From contig CAWHIL010000001.1 in assembly GCA_963829505.1 (NCBI GenBank), positions 496,001 to 560,000 on the forward strand: a DNA stretch of 64,000 nt, read 5' to 3'. A model generated the notes under the pieces. That model had not been told where the DNA came from, searched no databases, and saw only the letters and a program-made list of their open reading frames with translations. The position numbers and the translations under genes are program-made. The stretch comes from Roseiarcus sp963829505. GTDB lineage: Bacteria; Pseudomonadota; Alphaproteobacteria; Rhizobiales; Beijerinckiaceae. This document shows, in pieces, positions 27,429 to 35,396 of this stretch (the first letter of the stretch is position 1; each line of letters starts with the position of its first letter).

Positions 27429-27442
27429 TTGACCTTCGTTAA
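27429..27442. promoter_or_regulatory. Crp/Fnr-type operator upstream of nirK
   Basis: TTGAC-CTTC-GTTAA on the plus strand reads TTAAC-GAAG-GTCAA towards nirK. The same half-sites with the same N4 spacing occur upstream of nnrS and of the hemerythrin gene. The nearby Crp/Fnr regulator is the obvious candidate to bind it. Confidence 0.6.
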
Positions 27443-27514
27443 GCTGAGAGAGTTTGCAAGCGGCGTAAGTGTCGCGCCCGGCTCACGAAAACACCGGCCG
27501 GCGCCGATCATTTG

Positions 27515-28729
27515 TCACGCGGGACCGCTGCGCCGGACGAGCATCGGGGCGTACACGACGAGGAAGGCGACGAAGCCGAGAACCCACGCGCAGGCCGCGC
27601 CATGCATGAGAACGAGCGCGTGATCGGGAAGCGCCGTCATGGCGAGACGCGCAGCGAGCGCGACGACGACGCAAGCATAAGCGAAGACGGTTCCCTTCGA
27701 GGCCGCCAGCGCGTGACCGGTGTGACCGAGTGTCGCGCGGGTCATCATGGCGAGCGTCATCACGCCGACCGCGCCGATCGCCCAGACATGCACGGCGGCC
27801 TCCGCGGGAACGACGGACGGCGAGAGCGCCGAGGCGCCGACGGTGAGAAATCCGAGCGCGGCGAAAAGATATCCTGCATGCAACACGAGCACGAGAAGGT
27901 CGCGACGGGCGGCGAGGCCGCGCCAGCGCGAGAGCCGCCAGAGGTTCGCGGCCCCTGCGGCGAGCGCCAGCCCGCCGGTCGCAATCGCCTCGGGCGCGGC
28001 GACCCAGCCGACGAGCGTCAGGCCCGAGAGGGCGAGCACGATCCCGTCCGCGCGGCCGAACGCAACGGGCCGGCGCGTCTCGCCAGCCTTCGCGAGCCAG
28101 TTGCCCGTGAAGCTCGGCGTCACCCGGCCGCCGATCAGGAGGACGAGAAAGACAAGAAGCCCGAGCGCCGCGCGGATCGAGAATTCGGCGAGACCCGACA
28201 TCGCATCCTCGACGTGGAACGCGACATTGGCGAGGGCCAGCGCCAGGACGAGACCGACGACCTTGAGATTGCGCAGGTTACGCCCGGCGATCACCTCGCG
28301 CGCGACGATAGCGGCGAAGGCGAGGAGGAAGGACGCGTCGACGACCAGCGCGGCGACGCGGCCGATGTCGGCGGAGACGAACACGGCGACGCGGCCGGCC
28401 GCCCAGAGCGCGGCGAGGCCGGCGAGCGGCAATCCCGCGACCGGCAGACGGCCGGTCCAGTTCGGGACCGCCGTCAGGAGGAACCCCGCGACGACGGCTG
28501 CGCCATAGCCGAAGATCATCTCGTGGGCGTGCCAGTCCGGGGCCGAGAAGGCGGTCGGAATGGAGACAGCGCCCGAGAAGACCGCCGGCCAGAGCGCGAT
28601 GGCGGCGAGCGCCCAGATCCCGGCGCCGAGGAAAAACGGCCGGAAGCCGCGGCTCAGCAGGGCCGCGCCGCGCCAGGCGCGGGCGGCGTCGGCCGAACGA
28701 CGGACGGGGGCGTGCTCGATGGCGCTCAT
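27515..28729 (-). CDS. nnrS: NnrS family nitric-oxide-response membrane protein
   Basis: NnrS is a polytopic haem- and copper-containing membrane protein that protects against NO-derived stress in denitrifiers. The 404-residue protein has ~12 hydrophobic segments. Family motifs are LLSRGFRPFFLGAGIWA, WHAHEMIFGYGAAVVAGFLLTAVPNWT, FLVLLIGGRVTPSFTGNWL and the later VHVWAIGAVGVMTLAMMTRA and LGHTGHAL. I chose the ATG at 28729. An in-frame TTG lies 18 bases upstream. An operator at 28764-28777 is centred ~41 bases upstream of this ATG. It is divergent from the regulator. Confidence 0.93.
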   Translation of the reverse strand: MSAIEHAPVRRSADAARAWRGAALLSRGFRPFFLGAGIWALAAIALWPAVFSGAVSIPTAFSAPDWHAHEMIFGYGAAVVAGFLLTAVPNWTGRLPVAGLPLAGLAALWAAGRVAVFVSADIGRVAALVVDASFLLAFAAIVAREVIAGRNLRNLKVVGLVLALALANVAFHVEDAMSGLAEFSIRAALGLLVFLVLLIGGRVTPSFTGNWLAKAGETRRPVAFGRADGIVLALSGLTLVGWVAAPEAIATGGLALAAGAANLWRLSRWRGLAARRDLLVLVLHAGYLFAALGFLTVGASALSPSVVPAEAAVHVWAIGAVGVMTLAMMTRATLGHTGHALAASKGTVFAYACVVVALAARLAMTALPDHALVLMHGAACAWVLGFVAFLVVYAPMLVRRSGPA

Positions 28730-28763
28730 GGGGATGTCTTGATGCAAGCCGCCGCCTGCGTCC

Positions 28764-28777
28764 TTGACGTGGGTTAA
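28764..28777. promoter_or_regulatory. Crp/Fnr-type operator upstream of nnrS
   Basis: TTGAC-GTGG-GTTAA is identical in both half-sites to the nirK site. Its centre (28770.5) is ~41.5 bases from the chosen nnrS start codon. If it acts as a class II site, the transcript would begin at or very near the ATG. Confidence 0.6.
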
Positions 28778-28817
28778 GCCGATTTGGGGCGCCGTGCTCG
28801 CTCTACAAATTCCACCC

Positions 28818-28944
28818 CCTCATCCTGAGGAGCGGCGTCGAAGGCGACGCGTCTCGAAGGATGCTCCAGGCCCCGCCGCCTGCTCCGCGTCCTCTGGAGT
28901 CGCCCTTCGAGACGCGATGCTCCGCATCGCTCCTCAGGACGAGG
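28818..28944. repeat. Palindromic dispersed repeat, family B, copy 2
   Basis: The left arm CCTCATCCTGAGGAGCGGCG and right arm ATCGCTCCTCAGGACGAGG are inverted, with GTCTCGAAGGATGC facing CCCTTCGAGACGC within. It lies between nnrS and the divergent regulator. It is the same family as the copy inside nicO. Confidence 0.8.
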
Positions 28945-29028
28945 CTGGCGTGTGAATGCCCGACCTCACACGCGCAATATGCGCCATCCCCCGGATGCTG
29001 CTATGCCCCTGTCCTCGGAGAAACGGGC

Positions 29029-29709
29029 ATGGCTCTATCGGGACACGACTGGGACGTCGTCATGCGGGCGCCGCTCATCAAGGCGATGGGCCCGGCGATC
29101 TTGCGCACGCTGATCGGCAATCGTTCAGCCAAAACTTATGCGCGCGGCGAGGCGATCTTCGGTGAGGGCGAGGCGGCCGACGGCTTCTTCTGCGTCGTCG
29201 AGGGATGGGCGAAGCTCTACCGCCTGCGCGAGGACGGCGAGGAGGTGGTGGTCGCGATCTTCTCGGCCGGCGAGACTTTCGCCGAGGTCGCGATGTTCCT
29301 CGGCGGCCGATATCCCGCGAGCTGCGAGGCCGTGTCGCCGTCGCGCATCCTCAAGATCGACGCGGCCAGTCTGCGCAGCGCCGTGCTCGCGGAGCCCCAG
29401 CTCGCCTTCGACATGCTGGCCGCCGCCTCGATGCGGCTGCGCCAGCTCGTGGACGAGATCGAGCAGCTCAAGGCGCGCTCGGCGCCGCAACGCATCGCCG
29501 ACTTCTTCGTCAAGCAGGCGGGCGCCGCGTCCGGCGCCGCGCGCATCGCGCTTCCTTATGAAAAGGCCCTGATCGCCAGCCGCCTCGGCATGAAGCCCGA
29601 GAGCTTTTCGCGCGCGCTCGGGAAACTGGCGGAGCTTGGCGTCGTCGTCGAGCGAGACAGCGTCTCCATTCCCGACCTCCAACAGCTCGCGGCGTTCGCG
29701 GAAGGATAG
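29029..29709 (+). CDS. Crp/Fnr family regulator, probable NO/denitrification control (NnrR/DNR-like)
   Basis: The 226-residue regulator has an N-terminal cyclic-nucleotide-type sensor fold (KTYARGEAIFGEGEAADGFF, FSAGETFAEVAMFLGG). A dimerisation helix follows (MRLRQLVDEIEQL), then a winged helix-turn-helix: ALIASRLGMKPESFSRALGKL near residue 185. The recognition helix keeps the E-x-x-S-R pattern that reads TTGA half-sites in FNR relatives. It lacks the N-terminal cysteine cluster of FNR, so an oxygen-labile FeS centre is unlikely. NnrR or DNR-type haem/NO sensing is inferred from its neighbours. The ATG at 29029 follows GGAGAAACG. Confidence 0.88.
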   Translation: MALSGHDWDVVMRAPLIKAMGPAILRTLIGNRSAKTYARGEAIFGEGEAADGFFCVVEGWAKLYRLREDGEEVVVAIFSAGETFAEVAMFLGGRYPASCEAVSPSRILKIDAASLRSAVLAEPQLAFDMLAAASMRLRQLVDEIEQLKARSAPQRIADFFVKQAGAASGAARIALPYEKALIASRLGMKPESFSRALGKLAELGVVVERDSVSIPDLQQLAAFAEG

Positions 29710-29743
29710 CGCGCGCCGCCGACGGCGCCCCCTCGGCCCGCTC

Positions 29744-29757
29744 TTAACCGAGGTCAA
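29744..29757. promoter_or_regulatory. Crp/Fnr-type operator upstream of the hemerythrin gene
   Basis: TTAAC-CGAG-GTCAA has the half-sites of the nirK and nnrS sites in reversed orientation. It lies 35 bases after the regulator stop and 82 bases before the hemerythrin start. Confidence 0.58.
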
Positions 29758-29838
29758 GGAGACTTCGATCCGTCCGCGCAATGTTCCCGCGGTCTGCCGC
29801 GCCAGCGCGCGCAGCCCTTCGAGCACAGGACATCGGCC

Positions 29839-30201
29839 ATGACCATTGTTCTCGGCGTTCCCCTCATGGATCGCGACCACGCGGAAATCGAGCGGATGTT
29901 CGTCGAAGCGCGAGAGGCCCCGGACGCGGAGGTGCTCGCCCGTTTCGATGCGCTTTCGGAACTCATCGCCGACCACTTCGCGCGCGAGGAGAAGGCCATG
30001 ACCGAGGCGCGGGTTCCGATCCTCCTTTGCCACCTCGAGCTGCACGCCCAGCTTCTGCGCGAGGTCGAGATGATACGGGCCGAGATCGTCGCTCGCGGCC
30101 CGGCCGCCGCGCGCGACCTCGTCGACACGGTCCTTCCCGAACGGGTCGCGAACCACGTCGCGACCGCCGACACCGTCAGCGCCAGATTCCTGCGCGACTG
30201 A
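29839..30201 (+). CDS. Hemerythrin-domain protein
   Basis: The 120-residue protein fits a four-helix hemerythrin that holds a non-haem di-iron site binding O2 or NO. Likely iron ligands are H14 in LMDRDHAEIERMF, H46 and the following glutamate in LIADHFAREEKAM, the pair in CHLELH near residues 65-69, and H107 in ERVANHVATAD. The length is normal for a single-domain protein. It lies downstream of the Crp/Fnr gene with its own operator, so a role in NO or oxygen buffering is plausible. Catalytic repair roles (as for RIC/YtfE) are possible but the protein is shorter. Confidence 0.88.
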   Translation: MTIVLGVPLMDRDHAEIERMFVEAREAPDAEVLARFDALSELIADHFAREEKAMTEARVPILLCHLELHAQLLREVEMIRAEIVARGPAAARDLVDTVLPERVANHVATADTVSARFLRD

Positions 30202-30764
30202 CCAACGGCGCTCCCCGGCTCCAGGGCGCCGGGCCGGACCGGCCGCACGGTCGTCGGGATCGCCGAGCCCGGATTGTCGTCATCGTGGCCCCGGCGCCTC
30301 GGGTATCGGCCCTGGCCGACCGCATGTCCGGGCGCCTCCCCGGTCCCGGAACAGGCCTTCTCGCGCTTCGCCGAGCGGCCGCCGATCGGATAGAAAACCT
30401 TTCCTGTTGCGGCGAAAACGCTCCCTGTTCGGAAAAAAATCCTCCCTGTTCGGGACGAAAATCTTCCCTGTTCCTGAACGTCGGCGGACGCCGTCTTTGG
30501 CTGGCGTTTCGGGCGGCGCCCGAGCCCCGCCGCGGCCCTGACGGCGCACCAGTCGGTCCGCCGGCAAGCCGAAACGCTCGCCTTTTCAACAGGATGTTTA
30601 TTTCTCTTTTTCAGAATATACAGGCGTGCTATTCTGATCTTGTCGATCTCTCGAGAGCGTGCGGCGGGCGGCTTGGCGAAGGGGTGAACGTGCGGCGAAA
30701 AGAAATTCTATCCTTAACGCGGCGCGCCTTGGGGATCGCTTGGCCGCGACCGGCGCGCTTCGGC
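30202..30764. other. 563-base convergent intergenic region without a convincing gene
   Basis: Between hemerythrin and ilvE lie the CCTGTT array (30393-30476) and then an unusually AT-rich segment at ~30590-30650. The latter holds an 8-base inverted repeat, TCAGAATA and TATTCTGA (30611-30637, 11-base spacer), of the size of a protein-binding site. An open frame from 30594 (MFISLFQNIQACYSDLV) has no family I recognise and runs into antisense ilvE, so I do not call it. Confidence 0.5.
30393..30476. repeat. Tandem array of four ~21-base units containing CCTGTT
   Basis: CCTGTT occurs at 30403, 30424, 30445 and 30467, a spacing of 21, 21 and 22 bases. Each is preceded by a purine-rich GAAAA run and T/C tract (for example CGAAAATCTTCCCTGTTC). 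Units are imperfect. The minus strand reads as a repeated short peptide (NREDF, EQGGF, EQGAF, QQERF), which I consider incidental. Related CCCTGTT repeats are known from Rhizobiales intergenic regions. Confidence 0.7.
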
Positions 30765-31859
30765 TCAGATCACCCGGCGCACCCAACCGTGCTCGTCGGC
30801 GGCGTCGCCGCGCTGGATGGCGACGAGCTTCGCCCGCAAGCCTTCGGCGACTGTCCCCCCGCCGCCGTTGCCGACCACGAAGCCGCCCTCGGCCGCCTTG
30901 ATCTCGCCGATCGGCGTGATCACCGCCGCCGTGCCGCAGGCGAAGGACTCGCTGATCCGCCCGCTCTTCGCATAGGTCTTCCATTGCTCGAAGCTGAACC
31001 GCTCCTCGCGCACCATCCGCCCTTCGGCGCGGGCGAGCGTGATCAGCGCGTCGCGCGTGACGCCCTGCAGGATCGTGCCGCTGAGCGGCGGCGTCTGCAG
31101 CGAACCGTCGTCAAAGACGAGGAACACGTTCATGCCGCCGAGCTCTTCGACCCATTTGCGTTCCGCGGCATCGAGAAAGACGACCTGATCGCAGCCGTGC
31201 TTCATGCCCTCGGCCTGGGCGACGAGGCTCGCTGCGTAATTGCCGCCGCACTTGGCGGCGCCCGTGCCGCCCGGCGCCGCGCGGGTGTAGTCGTCGGAGA
31301 GCCAGACCGTCACCGCCTTCTTGCCGCCCTTGAAATAGGCGCCGACCGGGGAGGCGATGACGACATACCAGTATTCGGAGGCGGGGCGGACGCCGAGGAA
31401 CGGTTCGGCCGCGAACATGAAGGGACGCAGATAGAGGCTCCCCTCCCGGCCCGGCACCCAGTCCGCGTCGGCCCGCACGAGTTCTTCGAGCGACCGCAGG
31501 AAGGCTGCTTCCGGCAGCACCGGCATCGCGAGCCGTTCGGCGGAAGCCTGAAACCGCCGGGCGTTCTGTTCCGGGCGGAAGAGGCCAATGCCGCCGTCCT
31601 TCAGCCGATACGCCTTGAGGCCCTCGAAAATTTCCTGCGCATAGTGCAGCACCGCGGCGGCGGGATCGAGCTGAAACGGTTCGCGGGCGCGAATCTCGGC
31701 GTCGCGCCAGCCGTGGCCCTCGGTCCAGCGGATGGTCGCCATGTGGTCGCTGAACACCCGGCCGAAACCCGGGTCCTCGAGCAGGGTCGCGCGCTTGTTC
31801 GCGGCGACCGGCGCCGGATGAGGGCGGCGGGTGAAAGCGGGACCGTGCTCGGCGCTCAT
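30765..31859 (-). CDS. ilvE: Branched-chain amino acid aminotransferase
   Basis: It transfers amino groups between glutamate and the branched-chain 2-oxo acids, using PLP. The 364-residue protein is of the longer (BCAT type II) form. Motifs are ILHYAQEIFEGLKAYR-like VLHYAQEIFEGLKAY near residue 70, RPFMFAAEPFLGVRP near 145, the PLP-lysine region GGTGAAKCGGNYAASLVAQA near 197-215, and ISESFACGTAAVITPIG near 305. The ATG at 31859 gives the typical leader. It is monocistronic and divergent from the DUF1003 gene. Confidence 0.95.
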   Translation of the reverse strand: MSAEHGPAFTRRPHPAPVAANKRATLLEDPGFGRVFSDHMATIRWTEGHGWRDAEIRAREPFQLDPAAAVLHYAQEIFEGLKAYRLKDGGIGLFRPEQNARRFQASAERLAMPVLPEAAFLRSLEELVRADADWVPGREGSLYLRPFMFAAEPFLGVRPASEYWYVVIASPVGAYFKGGKKAVTVWLSDDYTRAAPGGTGAAKCGGNYAASLVAQAEGMKHGCDQVVFLDAAERKWVEELGGMNVFLVFDDGSLQTPPLSGTILQGVTRDALITLARAEGRMVREERFSFEQWKTYAKSGRISESFACGTAAVITPIGEIKAAEGGFVVGNGGGGTVAEGLRAKLVAIQRGDAADEHGWVRRVI

Positions 31860-32065
31860 TGGGGTTTCCTTCCTTCAAGTCCCGTTCGGACGCATCATGT
31901 GGGTCAATGCTACTGACCTATTTTAGACCCATGCGGGGGCGGACGCCAGCGCGAAATTCGCGCTTCCCGCCTCCCCCGGCTCGGGCCGTCCGGACCTTCT
32001 TTCCGCCTTCGGGCGTTCAGACCCGGCGGCGCGACGGCCCGCATCCGGATTTTAAGGAACGCCCG

Positions 32066-32605
32066 ATGGACGGAGCACCCGACGTACCGCCTCATGTCGA
32101 GGAATCGGTCGCCGCGATCGCTGCGCTGCACCACTCTCACCTGCGCAAGGCCGGTTCGGGACAGAGGCTCGTCTCGGCGGCGACGGCGGCGGTGTCGCGT
32201 GCCTCGACGCTCGCCGTCGTCGCCGTCGCGATCATCGGCTGGATGGGCCTCAACATGGCGCTCACGGCCGGCGGGCGCGCCGCCCCCGACCCCTCTCCCT
32301 TCCCGCTGCTGTCGCTCGCCGTTTCGACCGGCGGCCTTCTGCTCGCGGCGATGATCCTGATCGCCCAAAGGCTCGACGACGAACTCGCGGTCCAGCGCGA
32401 TCAGTTGACGCTCGAGCTTGCCCTCCTCGCCGAGCAGAAGACCGCCAAGGCCATCGCGCTCATCGAGGAGCTGCGCCGCGCCGATCCATTCGTGGAGGAT
32501 CGGCGTGACACGGTCGCGGAGGCGTTCGCCGAGCCCGCCGATCCGACCGTCGTCCTGCATGCGATCCGGACGGCGCACGACAAGCCCAGGACGCCCGAGC
32601 GATAG
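32066..32605 (+). CDS. DUF1003 family membrane protein
   Basis: The 179-residue protein fits DUF1003 (PF06210): two hydrophobic helices (LAVVAVAIIGWMGLNMAL and LSLAVSTGGLLLAAMILIAQ) flank the conserved short loop with DPSPFPLL, and the stretch RLDDELAVQRDQLTLELALLAEQKTAKAIALIEEL follows as a coiled coil. The function is unknown. The ATG at 32066 follows AAGGAACGCC. The upstream open frame has no family features. It appears to stand alone. Confidence 0.85.
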   Translation: MDGAPDVPPHVEESVAAIAALHHSHLRKAGSGQRLVSAATAAVSRASTLAVVAVAIIGWMGLNMALTAGGRAAPDPSPFPLLSLAVSTGGLLLAAMILIAQRLDDELAVQRDQLTLELALLAEQKTAKAIALIEELRRADPFVEDRRDTVAEAFAEPADPTVVLHAIRTAHDKPRTPER

Positions 32606-32643
32606 GCGCCTCGGGTCCGAATTTCGACGAACAGCCGTTCGAA

Positions 32644-32827
32644 GTAACTCCCAAGGTGGGGGCTCCGTCATCGCGAGGAGCGAAGCGACGTGGCGATCCA
32701 GAGACCCCCGCCTCCGGCAACCGGCGGATTTCTCCGCCGAACGTCCCAAAGCATGGGCGCGGCAGCCTCTGGATCGCCACGCTTCGCTCGCGATGACGGC
32801 AGTAGGAGCCGATGGCTTGGGAGTTAC
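32644..32827. repeat. Nested palindromic element: family C repeat inside a larger inverted repeat
   Basis: The outer arms GTAACTCCCAAG (32644-32655) and CTTGGGAGTTAC (32816-32827) are perfect complements, each bordered by GTTCGAA. Between them lies a family C element beginning GTCATCGCGAGGAGCGAAGC and ending GCTTCGCTCGCGATGACGGC (32667-32798). It fills most of the gap before the YCII gene. Confidence 0.75.
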
Positions 32828-32864
32828 CGTTCGAAGCTAAACCCCTCGCAAAGGAGGAAACCGG

Positions 32865-33206
32865 ATGACGAAATTCATGGTGCTCTACATGGCCAACCCG
32901 ACGGACTTCGAAAAAATGATGCGGGAGTCCACGCCCGAGCAGCAGAAGAAAGGCATGGAAGCCTGGATGAGATGGATGGGCGATCATCAGGGGGCGCTCG
33001 TCGACCACGGCGCGCCGCTCGGCAAGTCCAAGCGGGTCGACGCGACGGGCGCCTCCGACTCGAAGAACAATCTCGGCGGATATTCGATCGTCGAGGCGGA
33101 ATCGGCGGACGCCGCCGCCAGGATGTTCAACGATCATCCGCATGTGCAAATGATGCCGGGCGGCTGGATCGAGATCGTCGAGATCCGGCAGATCCCGGGA
33201 ATGTAA
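32865..33206 (+). CDS. YCII-related domain protein
   Basis: The 113-residue protein fits the YCII/dimeric alpha-beta barrel fold: MTKFMVLYMANPTDFEKMM opens the first strand, WMRWMGDHQGALVDHGAPLG supplies the conserved central His and Gly, and GGYSIVEAESADAAARMFNDHP precedes a C-terminal strand IEIVEIRQIPG. Members are often found beside sigma factors or as small redox-related enzymes, but no catalytic role is established here. A GGAGGAAAC site precedes the ATG. It is convergent with trmFO (20-base gap). Confidence 0.86.
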   Translation: MTKFMVLYMANPTDFEKMMRESTPEQQKKGMEAWMRWMGDHQGALVDHGAPLGKSKRVDATGASDSKNNLGGYSIVEAESADAAARMFNDHPHVQMMPGGWIEIVEIRQIPGM

Positions 33207-33226
33207 TCGTACCTACGGCCTCACGC

Positions 33227-34645
33227 CTATTCGGCCGCGCTTTCGCGCTCTGCGGCGAGGTCTCTCTCGATCCAGCCGCGCAGGTCGGCCTCGGCCCGCG
33301 CCGAGAGCGCGCCCTTGCGCGCCGCGCCGCGCTCGGGCCCGCGAAGCCGCGCGCCCGCCGCGTCGACGCGCGGCTCGACGATCGGGGGAAAGAGGCCGAA
33401 ATTGACGTTCATCGGCTGAAACGAGCGGGGGCCAGCGTCGATCAACTCGATGTGGCCGCCGGTGATGTGGTTGAGGAGCGCGCCGATCGCGGTGGTGGCC
33501 GGCGGGGCCGTGAGCGCCGACCCCAGCCGCTCGCCCGCCGCGAGGCGGCCGGCGATCAGGCCGATTGCCGCGCTCTCGACGTAGCCTTCGCAGCCGGTGA
33601 TCTGCCCGGCGAACCTCAGCCTTGGCTCGGCCCTGAGCCGCAGCGTCGCGTCGAGCAGCTTCGGCGAATTGAGGTAGGTATTGCGGTGAATGCCGCCGAG
33701 GCGCGCGAACTCGGCCCGCTCGAGGCCCGGAATCATGCGGAAGATGCGGGCCTGTTCACCGTATTTGAGCTTGGTCTGAAAGCCGACGATGTTGAAGAGG
33801 GAGCCGAGCGCATTGTCCTGCCTCAACTGGACGACGGCGTAGGGCTTGACCTTCGGTTCGTGGGCGTTGGTCAGGCCGAACGGCTTCATCGGTCCGTGGC
33901 GCAGCGTCTCCCGGCCGCGCTCGGCCATGACTTCGATCGGCAGGCAGCCTTCGAAATAGGGCGTGCCCTCGAATTCGCGGAACTCGGTCTTCTCGGCGGC
34001 GATGAGGGCGTCGACAAACGCCTCGTAGCAATCGCGGCTCATCGGGCAATTGACGTAGGCTGCCGCGCCCTGCCCGCTCGGCCCCTCCTTGTCGTAGCGC
34101 GACTGCATCCAGGCGACGTCCATGTCGATCGTGTCGCGCTGGACGATGGGGGCGATGGCGTCGAAGAAGGCGAGCGCGCCCTCGCCGGTGAGCGTCGCGA
34201 GCGCTTGCGCCAGCGCATCGGAGGTGAGCGGCCCGGTCGCGATCACGACATTGTCCCACTCGGGCGGCGGCAGGCCGTCGATTTCGCCGCGCTCGAGCGT
34301 GACGAGCGGGTGGGAAAGAACCGCGTCCTCGACGGCGGCCGAGAATCCGTCGCGGTCGACGGCGAGCGCGCCGCCGGCCGGCACCTGATGGGCGTCGGCG
34401 CTCGCCATCACGATCGAGCCGAGCGCCCGCATCTCGCGGTGAAGAACGCCGACCGCATTGGCGGTGGCGTCGTCGGAGCGGAAGGAGTTGGAGCAGACAA
34501 GCTCCGCGAGGCGCCCGGTGCGGTGCGCGGCGGTCGCCTTCTCCGGGCGCATCTCGTGCAGGACGACCGGAACGCCGACCGTGGCAGCCTGCCACGCCGC
34601 CTCCGAGCCGGCGAGCCCGCCGCCGATAACGTGAATGGGACGCAT
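33227..34645 (-). CDS. trmFO: Methylenetetrahydrofolate-tRNA-(uracil-5-)-methyltransferase
   Basis: TrmFO makes ribothymidine at position 54 of tRNA using methylene-THF and FAD. The 472-residue protein has the FAD-binding motif MRPIHVIGGGLAGSEAAWQ at its N-terminus. The conserved VPVVLHEMRPEKATAAHRT comes near residue 30 and ELVCSNSFRSDDA near 51. PMSRDCYEAFVDAL lies near 205, and the C-terminal stretch FQPMNVNFGLFPPI near 415 is distinctive. The ATG at 34645 places the Rossmann motif at the start. The DUF1127 gene lies upstream on the same strand behind a terminator. Confidence 0.95.
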   Translation of the reverse strand: MRPIHVIGGGLAGSEAAWQAATVGVPVVLHEMRPEKATAAHRTGRLAELVCSNSFRSDDATANAVGVLHREMRALGSIVMASADAHQVPAGGALAVDRDGFSAAVEDAVLSHPLVTLERGEIDGLPPPEWDNVVIATGPLTSDALAQALATLTGEGALAFFDAIAPIVQRDTIDMDVAWMQSRYDKEGPSGQGAAAYVNCPMSRDCYEAFVDALIAAEKTEFREFEGTPYFEGCLPIEVMAERGRETLRHGPMKPFGLTNAHEPKVKPYAVVQLRQDNALGSLFNIVGFQTKLKYGEQARIFRMIPGLERAEFARLGGIHRNTYLNSPKLLDATLRLRAEPRLRFAGQITGCEGYVESAAIGLIAGRLAAGERLGSALTAPPATTAIGALLNHITGGHIELIDAGPRSFQPMNVNFGLFPPIVEPRVDAAGARLRGPERGAARKGALSARAEADLRGWIERDLAAERESAAE

Positions 34646-34706
34646 GCCGCGAGCTTGTCGCGAGCGCCGCGCCAGCGTCAAGCCGAACCGCCGCCCGATA
34701 CGAAAA

Positions 34707-34727
34707 CGGGCCCCATGACGGGGCCCG
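34707..34727 (-). terminator. Rho-independent terminator after the DUF1127 gene
   Basis: An 8-base perfect stem CGGGCCCC/GGGGCCCG with a 5-base loop is followed, reading on the minus strand, by GTTTTCG. It lies 48 bases beyond the DUF1127 stop and before trmFO, so it should insulate the two. Confidence 0.72.
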
Positions 34728-34774
34728 CTCTCTCGATCTTGTGGGACGAGCCGGCGGTGCCGGCGGCGCAAAGG

Positions 34775-34939
34775 TCAGGCGGCCTTCGCCACCAATTCGC
34801 GGACGATCAACTCGATGTCGCCGCGGCGGATGCCGATGTCGCTGAGTTCGCGGTCGCTGAGCAGGCTGAGTTCGCGCACCGCTTCACGGTAACGCCGCCA
34901 TGCGGCAAGCTTCTCGGAAATGCTCTTGAGGTTGGTCAT
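34775..34939 (-). CDS. DUF1127 microprotein
   Basis: This short frame encodes 54 residues beginning MTNLKSISEKLAAWRRYREA and continuing LSLLSDRELSDIGIRRGDIE, the classical DUF1127 (PF06568) pattern with the conserved LSDxELxDIGIxRxDI core. Alphaproteobacterial DUF1127 proteins are small Arg-rich proteins. Some bind RNA or affect phosphate and stress responses, but no function can be assigned to this one. GGAGAACGGGACC precedes the ATG. A terminator follows. Confidence 0.88.
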   Translation of the reverse strand: MTNLKSISEKLAAWRRYREAVRELSLLSDRELSDIGIRRGDIELIVRELVAKAA

Positions 34940-35396
34940 GGTCCCGTTCTCCTGGGTTCGGTTTGGAAGAATTGCTGCAACGCAACATAAGCCGGTACGC
35001 GGCGATGAGTAGGCCGTTCACGGCCCTCCAGACCTGCAACAATTGCATGGCTCGTAGAGCTGAATGTTCACAATTTTGTGCCCATCAGAAAATTTTTGAC
35101 CATTCGGCTTGTCGGACAGGTCGTTCTTCGCCGCTCAGCGCATCGCGGCTCGCCCGACGTGTCCGGGACGACCCCTCAGGCTTGCGGTCGGGGCGGGCCG
35201 AGCGGGCGGCAGGGCCGTGCGTCCATCCCCGCGCCGCGCGGAGCCAGAACCTAGCGGCCGATTGTCGCGGAGGCCGAGCGCCTTGCCGGTTCGCTTTCGT
35301 ACACCGAACAAGTAAGATGTTTGGCCAGCTTGATTTCGAGCGTGCGGGCGGCGACGAAAGACCCCCGCGCGCGACGAAAGCGTCAGGGAGTTCACA
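34940..35396. other. 457-base divergent intergenic region
   Basis: It separates the DUF1127 gene from the glycine-rich small protein and should contain both promoters. A relatively AT-rich stretch at ~35060-35105 holds CACAATTTTGTG and AAAATTTTTGAC. I see no convincing coding frame or structured RNA. The right end carries CGTCAGGGAGTTCACA just before the next ATG. Confidence 0.45.

Noticed and set aside
25127..27511. A long minus-strand frame spanning nirV and running upstream across nirK
   Set aside because: Only the last 264 residues match a family (NirV). The rest is a shadow of nirK in another frame.
30594..30790. Short open frame beginning MFISLFQNIQACYSDLV
   Set aside because: It lacks a ribosome-binding site and a family match and continues into the antisense of ilvE.
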